Shown here in pieces: positions 32,330 through 41,808 of a stretch of DNA of 64,000 bases. The DNA is taken from assembly GCF_017874715.1 (NCBI RefSeq), contig NZ_JAGGLR010000017.1:1-64000 (forward strand), written 5' to 3'. Both the position numbers and the translations under genes were made by a program. Each line of letters begins with the position of its first letter. The first letter of the stretch is position 1. The notes under the pieces are model-generated. The model worked only from the letters and a program-made list of their open reading frames with translations. It had not been told where the DNA came from and did no database searches. The stretch comes from Streptomyces iranensis. GTDB lineage: Bacteria; Actinomycetota; Actinomycetes; Streptomycetales; Streptomycetaceae.

Positions 32330-33498
32330 ACCACACCGCCCAGGGACGGGGCGGGCAGCTCCGCGGTGACGGTGGTGGGGCCGCCGGGCGGGCTCACCAC
32401 GCTCAGCCGGCCGTCGAGGGCGGCGACCCGCCGGGCCAGGCCGAGCAGACCGCCGCCCGCCGGGTCGGCGCCGCCGGTGCCGTCGTCGGTGACGCGGACG
32501 GTCAGCGTGCCCGGGGCCACGGCCGTCAGCGCGACGTCGACGCGGGCCGCCCCCGAGTGCTTGAGGGCGTTGGTCAGCGCCTCCGCCACCACGAAGTACG
32601 CGGCGGTGCGCACCGCCGTGACCGGCTCGGCCGTGAGCCCGTAGTCGAGCCGTACGGGGATGGCCGAGCGCTCGGCGACCGTCTCCAGGGCGATTCGCAG
32701 CCCGGCCTCGTCCAGCGCGGTCGGATAGACCCGCCAGGCCACCTCGCGCAGCTCGTCCAGCGCCTGGCGGCTCTCCTCGTGGGCCTGCGCCAGCAGGGCG
32801 CGCGCCTTGGCCTGGTCCTGGCTGCGGCGGGCCCGGCCGAGCAGCATGCCGAGCGCCACCAGCCGCTGCTGTACGCCGTCGTGCAGATCGCGCTCGATGC
32901 GGCGCCGTTCGTCGTGGACCGCCTCGACGACCCCGGCGCGGCTGGCGGCCAGCTCCTCGATGCGGTGCCGCAGCGCGTCCTGGGTCTCGGGGCCGAGGAC
33001 GTCGCGCGCCAGCCGCGCCTCGAGGTCGGCCACCCCGAGGACCCCCTGGACGGCGAGGAACAGCAGGAAGAAACCGCCGATGCTGCCGGTGACGATCCCG
33101 GCCACGTCGTGGAAGCCGGTGCCGAGCAGCCAGCCCCAGAGGGGGAAGGCGCCGTAGGCGAAGCCCACGAGCCCGGCCAGCAGCACAAGACCGCCGAGCA
33201 GCCCGACCGCGGTGCGTACCGCGAGGTAGCGCAGCGCCTGGCGGTCGCCGTAGCCGGAGGTGACCTCGATGTCCAGGAACCGGGCCAGTCTGCGGCGCTC
33301 CAGCTCGGTCAGCCGCGCCGCGCCCGCCGTGAACGGCCGCAGTACGCACTGCCGCGCGCCCGGCCAGGGCACGGACAGCAGGGTCAGCCCCACCGCCGCC
33401 AGGAACGGCAGCGCGACGAGCGCCGTACCGGCCCCCGCCAGCAGCCCGGCGGCGCGCCGCGCCGCGCGCCGCGGCCATCTCCCCGTGGTGGCACTCAT
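32320..33498 (-). CDS. Sensor histidine kinase, HisKA_3 type
   Basis: A 392-residue kinase. An N-terminal sensor with four hydrophobic segments (to about residue 185) matches the putative-sensor domain common in Streptomyces. The HisKA_3 box follows, RRRIERDLHDGVQQRLVALG, with His as phosphate donor, then a HATPase with DDGTGGADPAGGGLLGLARR. ATG 33498 is preferred over the in-frame ATG at 33534. It is cotranscribed with the overlapping response regulator. The stimulus is not readable. Confidence 0.9.
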   Translation of the reverse strand: MSATTGRWPRRAARRAAGLLAGAGTALVALPFLAAVGLTLLSVPWPGARQCVLRPFTAGAARLTELERRRLARFLDIEVTSGYGDRQALRYLAVRTAVGLLGGLVLLAGLVGFAYGAFPLWGWLLGTGFHDVAGIVTGSIGGFFLLFLAVQGVLGVADLEARLARDVLGPETQDALRHRIEELAASRAGVVEAVHDERRRIERDLHDGVQQRLVALGMLLGRARRSQDQAKARALLAQAHEESRQALDELREVAWRVYPTALDEAGLRIALETVAERSAIPVRLDYGLTAEPVTAVRTAAYFVVAEALTNALKHSGAARVDVALTAVAPGTLTVRVTDDGTGGADPAGGGLLGLARRVAALDGRLSVVSPPGGPTTVTAELPAPSLGGVVCG

Positions 33499-33631
33499 GG
33501 TGGAAACGCTAGCGGCCGGGACCGGCCGGGACACTGAGGATTTCCGCAGGTTGCCGGTGCGGTGGACGGCCGGGGAACCGGAGGGTCGGCCTCATGGCCA
33601 CCGGGTGCGGCCGGTTCCTAGCGTTCCGGCC

Positions 33632-34255
33632 ATGACTGATCGGATCACCGACTGGGCCACCGGCCTGATGGACGCCCTCGGGGCGCCGGGCGCGGGCGCC
33701 GCCATCGCCCTGGAGAACCTCTTCCCGCCGCTGCCCAGCGAGGTGATCCTGCCGCTCGCCGGATTCGCGGCGGGGCAGGGGCGGATGAGCCTGGTGGCCG
33801 CGCTGCTGTGGACCACCGCCGGTTCGGTCGTGGGCGCGCTCGCGCTGTACGGGGTGGGCGCGCTGCTCGGCCGGGAGCGGACCGTCGCGATCGCCGAGCG
33901 GCTGCCGCTGGTCAGGCCCGCCGATATCGACCGGACCGAGCGCTGGTTCGGGCGTCACGGCACCAAGGCGGTCTTCTTCGGCCGCATGGTGCCGATCTTC
34001 CGCAGCATGATCTCGGTTCCGGCCGGTATCGAGCGGATGCCCCTCCCGGTCTTCCTCGCCCTGACCACCCTCGGCAGCGCGATCTGGAACTCCGTGTTCG
34101 TCCTGGCCGGTTACGCGCTGGGCGACAACTGGCGCGACGTCACGGACTACGTCTCGGTCTACTCGAAGGCGGTGCTGGGCGCGGCCGGGCTCGCGGTGCT
34201 GGGATGGGTGGCGGTGCGGCTGGTCAGTCCCGGCCGCGGGAGACGGCGCGGATGA
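33632..34255 (+). CDS. DedA family membrane protein
   Basis: A 207-residue polytopic protein. ALENLFPPLPSEVILPLAGF is the hallmark N-terminal DedA (SNARE-associated) motif and FGRMVPIFRSMISVPAGIER the second. Four to five hydrophobic segments are visible. Relatives are lipid flippases or proton-dependent transporters for membrane stress. The ATG at 33632 is the natural start. The last 32 bp overlap the converging HAD gene. Confidence 0.92.
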   Translation: MTDRITDWATGLMDALGAPGAGAAIALENLFPPLPSEVILPLAGFAAGQGRMSLVAALLWTTAGSVVGALALYGVGALLGRERTVAIAERLPLVRPADIDRTERWFGRHGTKAVFFGRMVPIFRSMISVPAGIERMPLPVFLALTTLGSAIWNSVFVLAGYALGDNWRDVTDYVSVYSKAVLGAAGLAVLGWVAVRLVSPGRGRRRG

Positions 34256-35084
34256 TCTGGCTGCGGGCGCGCGCCCAGGTGACGGAGGAACGTGTCCCCA
34301 GGGCGCGGACGATGACCTCGCCCGCCGCGACGCCCTTCTCCTCGACCACGGTCAGCTGGGGCGCCGACCAGCCGATGTCGGCCAGCTCGCCGTGGCCGGG
34401 GCGCCAGGCGCGGTCGGCCGCGAGCAGCAGATCGGTGTCGAGCAGCGAATCGCCCGCGGCGAGCACCTCGTCGGCTCCGGTGCGGCTCTTGATCTCGGCG
34501 ACGGCCGCGCTCTTGGTGAGCGGCTTGGGCACGGCGTAGATCTTGCGGCCCTGGAGGGAGACCGTCCAGCCGCGCGGGTCGGCCCACTGGGTGAGCTCCT
34601 TGACGTACCCCTCGGGCAGCAGCTCCCGCCTCACCACGAGATAGACGAACAGCTCCTCGGCCACCCGCTCCTTGAGCAGCCAGGCAGGGTCGGCGGTGGC
34701 GCCGAGGTGGGCGCGCACCTCCTCCAGGGGGGCGCATCCGTCGTCGAGGGCGGCGCGCACCCGCTGGTGCCAGTCGGCGTCGGGCTCGCCGTTGACCAGC
34801 AGCTGGCCGCCGTTGGCGCAGATCGCGAAGCGGGGGGCGGGGCCGGGGAGGCGGATGCGGCGGTACTGCTCGACGGTGCGGGTGGTCGTGGGGACGAAGA
34901 CGGAGGTGCGGACCAGCTCGGCGAGCAGCCCGGCGGCGGTCTCGGTCAGGTACGACAGCGGCTTGCCCTCGTACGTCTCGACGCACAGCAGCCGCGGGGC
35001 CTCGGCGTCCGGCATCTCGAGGCCGAGCGCGGCCGCGGAGTAGATCAGGGTGCGGTCGAGGTCGCTTGCCACCAGAACGCTCAT
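34224..35084 (-). CDS. HAD-superfamily phosphatase of the Ter gene cluster
   Basis: A 286-residue hydrolase of the sucrose-phosphatase-like HAD subfamily. Motif I is VLVASDLDRTLIY (nucleophile DLDRT), motif III is in the KPLTKSAAVAEI region and motif IV is VLAAGDSLLDTDLLL. The ATG at 35084 overlaps the upstream stop by ATGA, so it is coupled to the phosphoribosyltransferase-StiP gene. HAD genes of this kind recur in actinobacterial TerD clusters, where they are predicted to trim phosphates from a nucleotide-like metabolite (Anantharaman, Iyer and Aravind's Ter-system analysis). Confidence 0.88.
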   Translation of the reverse strand: MSVLVASDLDRTLIYSAAALGLEMPDAEAPRLLCVETYEGKPLSYLTETAAGLLAELVRTSVFVPTTTRTVEQYRRIRLPGPAPRFAICANGGQLLVNGEPDADWHQRVRAALDDGCAPLEEVRAHLGATADPAWLLKERVAEELFVYLVVRRELLPEGYVKELTQWADPRGWTVSLQGRKIYAVPKPLTKSAAVAEIKSRTGADEVLAAGDSLLDTDLLLAADRAWRPGHGELADIGWSAPQLTVVEEKGVAAGEVIVRALGTRSSVTWARARSQIIRAVSRGRD

Positions 35085-38000
35085 CGTGCCGCCGCCGTTC
35101 TCTCGTGTCTGCCGGCGGCGATGCCCGCCGTGTCCGCCGTGTCCGCGGTGTTCGCCGTGCCCGCGGTGTCCGCCGTGCCCGCGGTGTTCGCAGTGTCCGC
35201 GGTGTCGGCCGTCTTCTCGGAAGCCGTGCCGACCGTCTTTCCGTCGGCCCCGGTGGCGCCCCGGGTGTAGCGCGGGTGGATCAGCCCGACGCAGGTGTAC
35301 GGGAGGTCGTCGGCCTCCTCGACCGGCACTCCGCGCTGCTCGGCGAGCAGCCGCACATGGTCCAGGTCCGCGCCCGCGCCGCGCTGGGCGAGGATCTTCC
35401 ACGGGACGCGGCGCAGCAGCACCCGGGTGGTCTCGCCGACCCCCGGCTTGACGAGGTTGACGTCGTGGATGCCGTACTCCTGGCTGATCCGCTCGACCGC
35501 GGCCCAGCCCTCCCAGGTGGGGGTGCGGTCGGTGGCCGCGAGCCGCCCGGCGTCGGCCAGGGCCGCCTCGGTGACCTCGGCGAAGCGGGCCGAGACGGTG
35601 TCCAGGAAGTGCTCGGAGACATCCGAGCCGGCGAGTTCGCGGTAGTACTTCGCGCCGTGGAAGTCGTTCGGGCCGACGAGGTCGGCGCGGAGCACGGTGC
35701 GCGATATCAGCCCGGAGACGGTCGAGTTGAGGCACGCGGAGGGGACGAGGAAGTCGTCCCGGGTGCCGTAGGTGTCCACACAGCGGCCGGGGTCGGCGAG
35801 GACCGCGATCCGCGGATCGAAGTCCGGGTACGGGGCGACGGCGTCCGACAGCTCGCGGGTGATGGCGCCCTTACCGGTCCAGCCGTCGACGAAGACGACG
35901 TCGGACGGGTCGTGGTGGTCCGCCAGCCAGCGCAGCGCGGCGGTGTCGATGCCGCGGCCGCGCACGATGGAGATCGCGTAGTGCGGGAGGTCCAGCCCGT
36001 GGGCGTGGCGCGCCCAGCGGCGCATCAGCACCCCGACGGGGGTACCGGCGCGGGCGAGCGAGACGAGGACGGGCCGCGGGGAGCGCTCCGCGAGCACGGT
36101 CTCGGTGACCGCGCCTACCGCGCGGGCGATCCGGGCGGCGGAGGTGTCGAGGGCGGCCCGGAACAGCTCCTGGTAGCGCTCGTTCGGCTGGTACTCCACG
36201 GGCAGCGACTCGGCGTAGTGCGCACCCCCGCTCTGGATCGCCTCCTCCCGTTCCTCGGTGGGCGCCTCGAGGGTGACGTGCGAGAAGTCCTGGAGCAGCC
36301 AGCCGACCTCTTCGGGCGCGTAGGACGAGAAGTCCGGTCCGCGCAGGGGGCACCTCCCGCGGAACGCAGGGAGAGGCTCGTTCGACGGTTGGTGCATGGG
36401 CGGTGCCTGTCGTTCGGGGACGGTGCGGGGGGTGGGTGGGGTCTGGGGGCGGTAGGACGGCACCACGGCCAGCACCAGCCGGTCCGTGTGCGCGCTCAAG
36501 CCGGTGAGCAGCCCGCCGGGGGCGTGCAGCGCGGGTGTGTCGGCGGTCGAGTCGACGACGGCGACGACGGCGTCGAAGCGGCGGCCGGGGTCTGCGCCGG
36601 GCGCCACGTTGTACGCGTAGCGGGGCCCGGGGCCGTCGGCGGGGTCGTCGTGCGCGGGGAAGGTCAGCCGGGTCCTGATGGCGTACCCGGGGTCGTCGAC
36701 GGCGAGCACGGGCGAGCGGGTGGTCGTCGAATACCGCACCTCGACGCCGTCGAGCACCTCGTCCAGCGCCTCCGCGATCCGCAGCGGCGCGTACATCAGC
36801 TCCTCGAACCCGAGGACGAGGACGCGACGGAGGGGGCGGGGCGGGGCGGGGGTGCCACCGGCGCCGGAGCCGCCCGCGTCACCACCCGGCCCGCCCGGGG
36901 CGGGTGCGGCCCCGGGCGAGGCTGCTGCGGAGTCGTCGGCGGGCGCGGGCGGTGCGTCCGGCGCGGCCGGGCGGTCCGGGTCGGGGTCCGGGTCCGGGTC
37001 CGGCACGGTGTGTCCCGCAGGCGCCGCCGGGGCGGTGTCGCCTGGCGCAGCAGAGGCGTCCGGCGCTTCCCCCAGCGCCAGCGCCGGCGCGAGGCGGGTG
37101 GCCAGGGTGGGGAGGGCCGCTTCGAGACGGGTGCGGTGGGCGGGGGTGAAACCGTGGCGGCCACCGTCCGGGAGCCCCTCGGGCCAGCCGAGGTCCACGC
37201 GGACAGCGGGCGCGGGCGCGCCCGCGCCGGGGGCGGTGGCGGTGGCGGTGGCGGTGGCGGCCTTACGGTGCTCGGGTGCGGCCTTACGGTCCTCGGCAGC
37301 GGCCTTACGGTTCGCGGGCGCGTCCTCACGGCCCTCGGCGGCCGCCTCGTGCGCGGCCACCAGCTCCGCGCCGCGCTCCAGGACGTCGTCGGGCAGGTGC
37401 ACCGCTCCGGCCGCGGCGGCGACCAGGTCGACACGGGCGCCGAGGTCGGCCGCGAAGGCGTCCAGGCGGTCGCGGTCCTCCGGCGAGCGCATGTCCACCA
37501 GGGCGACCACCACATAGTGGTCGCGGGGGAAGCGGCGGTGGAGGGCGGCGATGGTGTTGAGGACCGTACGGCCGGTGGAGAACTCGTCGTCCACGAGGAT
37601 CAGCGGACCCGTCGAGGCCAGGAACCCGGGGTCCTCGGGGAGCAGCAGATGGGAGGTGGCGTGGCTGTGCTCCTCCTCGAAGCCGCCCACCGTGGCGACG
37701 CCCGGGACCGGGCGGCGGGTGGAGTGGAGGTACGGGGCGAGGGCGAGCCCGTCGGCCACGCTGTGGCCGAGCCCGGTGGCGGTCTCCGCGTACCCGAGCA
37801 CCACCGCGCGTGCCGCCGCCTCGTCGCCCAGCAGCTCCCGCACCCGGCGGCCGAGCCGCACGCCCGCGCCGTGGACGGTGGCGGGGCGCTGCGGGACATG
37901 CTTGCCGAGCACGTTGGAAACCAGCAGATGCGCCCGCTTGGGGTTGCGCCGCAGGGCCAGCCCGAGCAGCTCACGCAGCTCCGCGCCGCCGTCGCCGTTC

Positions 38001-38179
38001 GGGCCGCCGTCGCCGTACGGGCCGCTGTCGCCGTTCCGGCCGTCGTCTTCGCCCTGGCGGCCCTGGCGGCCCGCGTCGCTGAAGCCGTCGCCGTCCTCGA
38101 CCCCGGCCCCGGCCCCGGCCAGCCGTACTCCGAGCCGGTCCGCGACCCACTGTCCCGACCACACGTTGTCCACGCTCAC
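35081..38179 (-). CDS. Phosphoribosyltransferase-TRSP-StiP fusion polypeptide
   Basis: One unbroken 1032-codon frame. Residues about 60-300 are a phosphoribosyltransferase with the PRPP loop LILVDDEFSTGRTVLNTIAA. An Ala/Pro/Asp-rich linker follows (PDPDPDPDPD). The TRSP domain is at about 445-575. Residues 595-970 form a StiP-type cysteine-protease-like domain (LVSLARAGTPVGVLMRRWAR, DVVFVDGWTGKGAITRELSD). In other Streptomyces I recall two separate genes; here no stop separates them. An in-frame ATG at 36397 could start StiP, but it lacks a clear ribosome-binding site. A 9-bp repeat gives a T-A-D-T tail. GTG 38179 starts it. Confidence 0.82.
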   Translation of the reverse strand: MSVDNVWSGQWVADRLGVRLAGAGAGVEDGDGFSDAGRQGRQGEDDGRNGDSGPYGDGGPNGDGGAELRELLGLALRRNPKRAHLLVSNVLGKHVPQRPATVHGAGVRLGRRVRELLGDEAAARAVVLGYAETATGLGHSVADGLALAPYLHSTRRPVPGVATVGGFEEEHSHATSHLLLPEDPGFLASTGPLILVDDEFSTGRTVLNTIAALHRRFPRDHYVVVALVDMRSPEDRDRLDAFAADLGARVDLVAAAAGAVHLPDDVLERGAELVAAHEAAAEGREDAPANRKAAAEDRKAAPEHRKAATATATATAPGAGAPAPAVRVDLGWPEGLPDGGRHGFTPAHRTRLEAALPTLATRLAPALALGEAPDASAAPGDTAPAAPAGHTVPDPDPDPDPDRPAAPDAPPAPADDSAAASPGAAPAPGGPGGDAGGSGAGGTPAPPRPLRRVLVLGFEELMYAPLRIAEALDEVLDGVEVRYSTTTRSPVLAVDDPGYAIRTRLTFPAHDDPADGPGPRYAYNVAPGADPGRRFDAVVAVVDSTADTPALHAPGGLLTGLSAHTDRLVLAVVPSYRPQTPPTPRTVPERQAPPMHQPSNEPLPAFRGRCPLRGPDFSSYAPEEVGWLLQDFSHVTLEAPTEEREEAIQSGGAHYAESLPVEYQPNERYQELFRAALDTSAARIARAVGAVTETVLAERSPRPVLVSLARAGTPVGVLMRRWARHAHGLDLPHYAISIVRGRGIDTAALRWLADHHDPSDVVFVDGWTGKGAITRELSDAVAPYPDFDPRIAVLADPGRCVDTYGTRDDFLVPSACLNSTVSGLISRTVLRADLVGPNDFHGAKYYRELAGSDVSEHFLDTVSARFAEVTEAALADAGRLAATDRTPTWEGWAAVERISQEYGIHDVNLVKPGVGETTRVLLRRVPWKILAQRGAGADLDHVRLLAEQRGVPVEEADDLPYTCVGLIHPRYTRGATGADGKTVGTASEKTADTADTANTAGTADTAGTANTADTADTAGIAAGRHERTAAAR

Positions 38180-38248
38180 GCCGCCCTGCGCCTCGTTTCC
38201 ATCGTCCCTCGTCCCTCGTCCCCGGCCCCGTGCCGGGCCCGGTTCCCT

Positions 38249-39436
38249 CTACGTCCGCAGGCTCGCCGCCAGCAGCTCCACAAAGCTCACATCCTCCCGG
38301 GCCACCCCGAAGACCTCCGCGCGCCGCAGGGTCCGCTCGGCCCAGGCCCGGTGCGGCTTCACCTCGTTCATTTTGTTGGTGTACGAGGAGCGCACCACAC
38401 CGCCCCCGCAGCGCTGCGGCTCGAGGATGTCCACCGCGTCGCTGAACTCCTCGTGGCTGACGACGGAGAGCGCGTGCACCGGGGCCACATGGGTGGGGTG
38501 GATGCAGGTCTTGCCCTGGAGACCGTTGGCCCGGTCCAGCTCGATCTCGCGCAGCAGCCCGTCCATGTGGTGCTCGATCAGCGCGGTGCGCAGCGACTCG
38601 GCGCGGCCGCTGCTGAAGGGGCTGATCCGCAGCTGCGGCTTGAACATCCGCTCATGCGGTTTGAAGTACTCCCACACCGGCCCGGTGATCGTGAAGCCCG
38701 TGCCATCGGCCCGGCCCAGCATGTTCACCACGTCCGCGATCACGGACGCGACCAGCTGGACGTCGTAGGCGGTCATGTCGGGAGCCCTGCGCAGCCCGTA
38801 CGCCGAGCACAGATCGGTGACCCCGAGCCGCAGCGCCAGCACCCGCTCCCGGTATTTGTCGACAATCCGGCTGATGCCGCTCAGGCTGTCGGTGCGCGTT
38901 TCGCGGTGCATCAGCTCGGGCGATTCGAGAACCGGCATCGCGAACAGCCGTCGGCCGCCCAACGCCTCGGTCACCTGGGCGGTTTCGGCCGACATCAGCG
39001 CCTCGAGAAAGGCCCCGCCACGCTCCTCGGTGAATTTCGGCAGTACGAATCCGGACAGCAGCCGCACGCCCGCTCCGAGCCGGGAGACGAGATCGACGAT
39101 CTGTTCGGGGGTGCGGACCCGGATGAAGAGCAGCGGCAGCGAGACGCCCGAGTCGCGCCCGGACAGCTCCGCGAACTGCCGTACGAGGTTCTCCTCCGCG
39201 CCCGCCACCTCGGCGTCGTCGATGGAGTCCTCCAGGCACAGCACCATGGAGACAACGCCACGACCTGCCTGTTTGACGATATCCTCGGCCAGCCGGGGCC
39301 GGGTCGCCGGGCAGTACAGGGTGGCACCGAGGGCGACGGCCAGCGTCCGGGTGGGCGAGTCCACGCCGAATTCACCGGGCTCCCGGTGGAAGAGGTTGGC
39401 TCGCACCTCGACAGGCAGATGTTCGAAATGCCGCAT
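38249..39436 (-). CDS. HpcH/HpaI aldolase / CitE-like lyase of the Ter cluster
   Basis: A 395-residue CoA-lyase-fold enzyme. MVLCLEDSIDDAEVAGAEEN carries the acidic substrate and metal site, FIRVRTPEQIVDL follows, FAMPVLESPELMHRETR contains the second acidic ligand, and GLQGKTCIHPTHVAPV is the C-terminal signature. The ATG at 39436 starts the leftward operon: CitE-like, PRTase-StiP, HAD. In TerD clusters this enzyme is predicted to help make a small molecule; the reaction is unknown. A promoter-like element lies about 55-85 bp upstream. Confidence 0.88.
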   Translation of the reverse strand: MRHFEHLPVEVRANLFHREPGEFGVDSPTRTLAVALGATLYCPATRPRLAEDIVKQAGRGVVSMVLCLEDSIDDAEVAGAEENLVRQFAELSGRDSGVSLPLLFIRVRTPEQIVDLVSRLGAGVRLLSGFVLPKFTEERGGAFLEALMSAETAQVTEALGGRRLFAMPVLESPELMHRETRTDSLSGISRIVDKYRERVLALRLGVTDLCSAYGLRRAPDMTAYDVQLVASVIADVVNMLGRADGTGFTITGPVWEYFKPHERMFKPQLRISPFSSGRAESLRTALIEHHMDGLLREIELDRANGLQGKTCIHPTHVAPVHALSVVSHEEFSDAVDILEPQRCGGGVVRSSYTNKMNEVKPHRAWAERTLRRAEVFGVAREDVSFVELLAASLRT

Positions 39437-39490
39437 ACAACTCCCCGTACTGCCGGTACGCCGCCTCGGTCACGCTGACCCGCGGTTGGC

Positions 39491-39519
39491 CGATAATCGT
39501 ACGTGCGGCCATGGGTCAA
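39491..39519 (-). promoter_or_regulatory. Candidate promoter of the Ter metabolic operon
   Basis: On the minus strand TTGACC and TTATCG are separated by 17 bp, close to the housekeeping sigma consensus, upstream of the CitE-like gene. Location and spacing are the only evidence. Confidence 0.4.
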
Positions 39520-39670
39520 AAGTTCCCCAAGGGCGTGAAAATCACGTAACCCATGTGCGTCCGCGTGGTGTCCGGCATACCCGCCCTGCCGCCCCGTACC
39601 ACCCCCGCACTGCCGCCCGCCGCGTACCCTGCGTTGTCCCCGCACCCACCGGGAAGGCAGGATTGCCGCC

Positions 39671-40792
39671 ATGACGCAGGCGATGCTGAAGGGATCGAAC
39701 ATCCCGCTGGAGGCCACGGCCATACGCGCGGTGCTGCGCTGGACCCCCGGCACGGACGTACCCGACGTGGACGCTTCGGCGCTGCTGCTGGGGCCGGACG
39801 ACCGGGTGCGCTCGGACGAGGACTTCGTCTTCTACAACCAGCCGCAGCACCCCTCGGGGCTGGTCCGGCATCTGCCCAAGAAGCCGAACCAGGACGCGCT
39901 GACTGACACCATCGAGGCCGAGCTGATCGGGCTGGAGCCGGAGATCCGCCGGGTGGTGATCGCCGCGTCCGCCGACGGCGGCACCTTCGGGCAGGTACGG
40001 GATCTGAGCCTGCTGCTCTACGACGCCTCGCCCGGTGCGCCGGACGCGGCGGATGCCGAGCCGGTCGCGATCTTCGCGGTGCTGCCGGACACCGGCAAGG
40101 AGACCGCGCTGATCTGCGGTGAGGTCTACCGGCGCGGCGACGGCTGGAAGTTCCGGGCCCTGGGGCAGGGCTATGAGTCGGGGCTGGTCGGGCTGGCCAC
40201 GGAGTACGGGATCTCGGTGGAGGACGGCGAGGGCGGCCCGGAGGACGGCGCCGCGGCCGAACCGGAGGCCATCGCCGCACCCGAGCCCGCCGCCGTCCCC
40301 GAAGCCCCGGCCCCCGCCCCTGAGCCCGCGGCCGCCGCGACCTCCGCACCCGCTCCGGCCCCCGGCACTCCGCCCCCGCCGCCCTCCGACGCGACGACCC
40401 AGGCCCACCCCCCGGCTTACGGCTATCCGCACCCGGTGTCACCCGACCCCTGGGATCCACAGCGCACCCAGCCCATGCACCCCGCCGCCGCCCAGGGCGA
40501 CAGCGGCTACGCCTATGTGCCGTCGCAGGTGCCGCCCCCGCCCCCGCAGGCCCCGGGCACGGGGTATCCACAGCCGCCCGCCCAGGCCCCGGCGCAGCCC
40601 GGCTATGGCTATCCACAGCCGCAGCCGCAGCCGCAGCCGGGATACGGCTATCCGCAGCCGCCCGCGTACGGCTATCCGCAGCAGGTGCAGCCGACGGGGG
40701 CGGTGCCGCCGCCCCCGCCGCCGATCCCCGCCCAGGTGCCGGACCCCCATTTCGTCCTGCCGCCGCAGGGCCCGCAATTCCAGAACCGATAA
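39671..40792 (+). CDS. TerD family protein with Pro/Tyr-rich C-terminal tail
   Basis: A 373-residue protein. Residues 1-190 are a TerD domain: DVDASALLLGPDDRVRSDED, VIAASADGGTFGQVRDLSLL and GEVYRRGDGWKFRALGQGYE; the acidic DxDAS and GDG turns match the Ca2+ sites known for TerD. The remaining ~180 residues are a low-complexity tail: Ala/Pro stretches, then repeated GYGYPQPQP-type units. Such tails occur on phase-separating or surface-binding proteins. The ATG at 39671 has GGGAAGGCAGG upstream. It is divergent from the CitE-like operon and is likely a stress-inducible cytosolic protein. Confidence 0.88.
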   Translation: MTQAMLKGSNIPLEATAIRAVLRWTPGTDVPDVDASALLLGPDDRVRSDEDFVFYNQPQHPSGLVRHLPKKPNQDALTDTIEAELIGLEPEIRRVVIAASADGGTFGQVRDLSLLLYDASPGAPDAADAEPVAIFAVLPDTGKETALICGEVYRRGDGWKFRALGQGYESGLVGLATEYGISVEDGEGGPEDGAAAEPEAIAAPEPAAVPEAPAPAPEPAAAATSAPAPAPGTPPPPPSDATTQAHPPAYGYPHPVSPDPWDPQRTQPMHPAAAQGDSGYAYVPSQVPPPPPQAPGTGYPQPPAQAPAQPGYGYPQPQPQPQPGYGYPQPPAYGYPQQVQPTGAVPPPPPPIPAQVPDPHFVLPPQGPQFQNR

Positions 40793-40851
40793 GTTCCAGA
40801 ACCGATCAGTTCCCGAACGGACGAGAGGCGGGGCCGCGCGGCGGACCGGGG

Positions 40852-41580
40852 TCACACCTTGGACTTGTAGCCCCGGCCCCACTGGAGGCCCCAGCCGTAC
40901 AGCCGGTCCAGCTCCGCCTGGAAGCCGTAGACGTACTTCACCTCGCGGCGGACCATCATCTCGCCCTTGACGTTCTCGATCAGCACGACGGCGCAGGAGC
41001 GCGCCTGCGGGGCGCGCTCGTCGAGCGCTATCTCCACCCGCGGCCCATTGCTCGGATAGAGCGTGACCAGGCCGTGGGTGCGGTCGAAGGCGGGGGTGCC
41101 GTCGTAGATGTAGACGAAGACGAGCAGTCGTTTGATGTCGTCCTTGTGGTCCATGTTGACGTAGACCGTCTCACCGGACCCGGAGCCGAACCGGTCGTCG
41201 CCGCTGAGCTTGACGTACGGCGCCTCGTTGAGATTGCCGAAGAACTCGCCCAGCGGCTGCACCACGCCCTTGGAGCCGCTCTTCAGCTCGTACATCACCG
41301 CGAGGTCGAGGTCGACATTGACCAACGCCGGTCCCTGGGCCTGCACCGGCTGGGGCTTGAACATCTGCAGCGGATGGCGCAGCGAGCCGCGCCTCGCCCT
41401 GCTGTTGAAGTCCGAGGTGCGCATCTGCCAGGAGAGGTTGATGCGCAGATTGCCGGTGGCGGCCCCCTGCTTGGTCAGCGAGATCGACGCATGCCGCTTG
41501 GTCAGCTCGACCACACCGGACGCGTCACCGCTGTCGAACTGGCGCCATGCGGACCGTCCCCAGTTGTTCCAGAACGCCAT
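40852..41580 (-). CDS. TerA-like tellurium resistance protein
   Basis: A 242-residue protein of the TerD/TerA superfamily. VVELTKRHASISLTKQG and LVNVDLDLAVMYELKSGSKG resemble the TerD core, and GDDRFGSGSGETVYVNMDHK and EIALDERAPQARSCAVVLIE follow. ATG 41580 is taken; GTG 41589 is an alternative. A GGGTGGGGG stretch lies upstream. It is the last gene before the divergently read TerD-tail gene, with short TTCCAGAACCGAT direct repeats in the gap. It is presumably Ca2+ responsive like its relatives. Confidence 0.82.
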   Translation of the reverse strand: MAFWNNWGRSAWRQFDSGDASGVVELTKRHASISLTKQGAATGNLRINLSWQMRTSDFNSRARRGSLRHPLQMFKPQPVQAQGPALVNVDLDLAVMYELKSGSKGVVQPLGEFFGNLNEAPYVKLSGDDRFGSGSGETVYVNMDHKDDIKRLLVFVYIYDGTPAFDRTHGLVTLYPSNGPRVEIALDERAPQARSCAVVLIENVKGEMMVRREVKYVYGFQAELDRLYGWGLQWGRGYKSKV

Positions 41581-41808
41581 GGTGCGCACCCCCACCCTTC
41601 GTCGCTCGCTGCCTCTAGGCCGACAGAAGGCTGCCCGGGAAACAGCCCCACAAGCCGCCCGCCACCCGTCACCCGTCACCCGTCACCCGCTCAACTGCCG
41701 CGGGGCGGCCGGGAGGTCGGAAGACCTCGGCCGCCCCGCTCAGAGCGTTCCTCAAACACCGCCGCGTCACACCCCGGCGGTCAGACTCCGGAGGTCAGAC
41801 CCCGGCGG

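Noticed and set aside
35066..39478. Very long plus-strand open frame (1470 codons) across the Ter metabolic genes
   Set aside because: It is antisense to the PRTase-StiP and CitE-like genes, its product is Arg/Gly/Val-rich with no domain, and such shadows are expected opposite high-GC genes.
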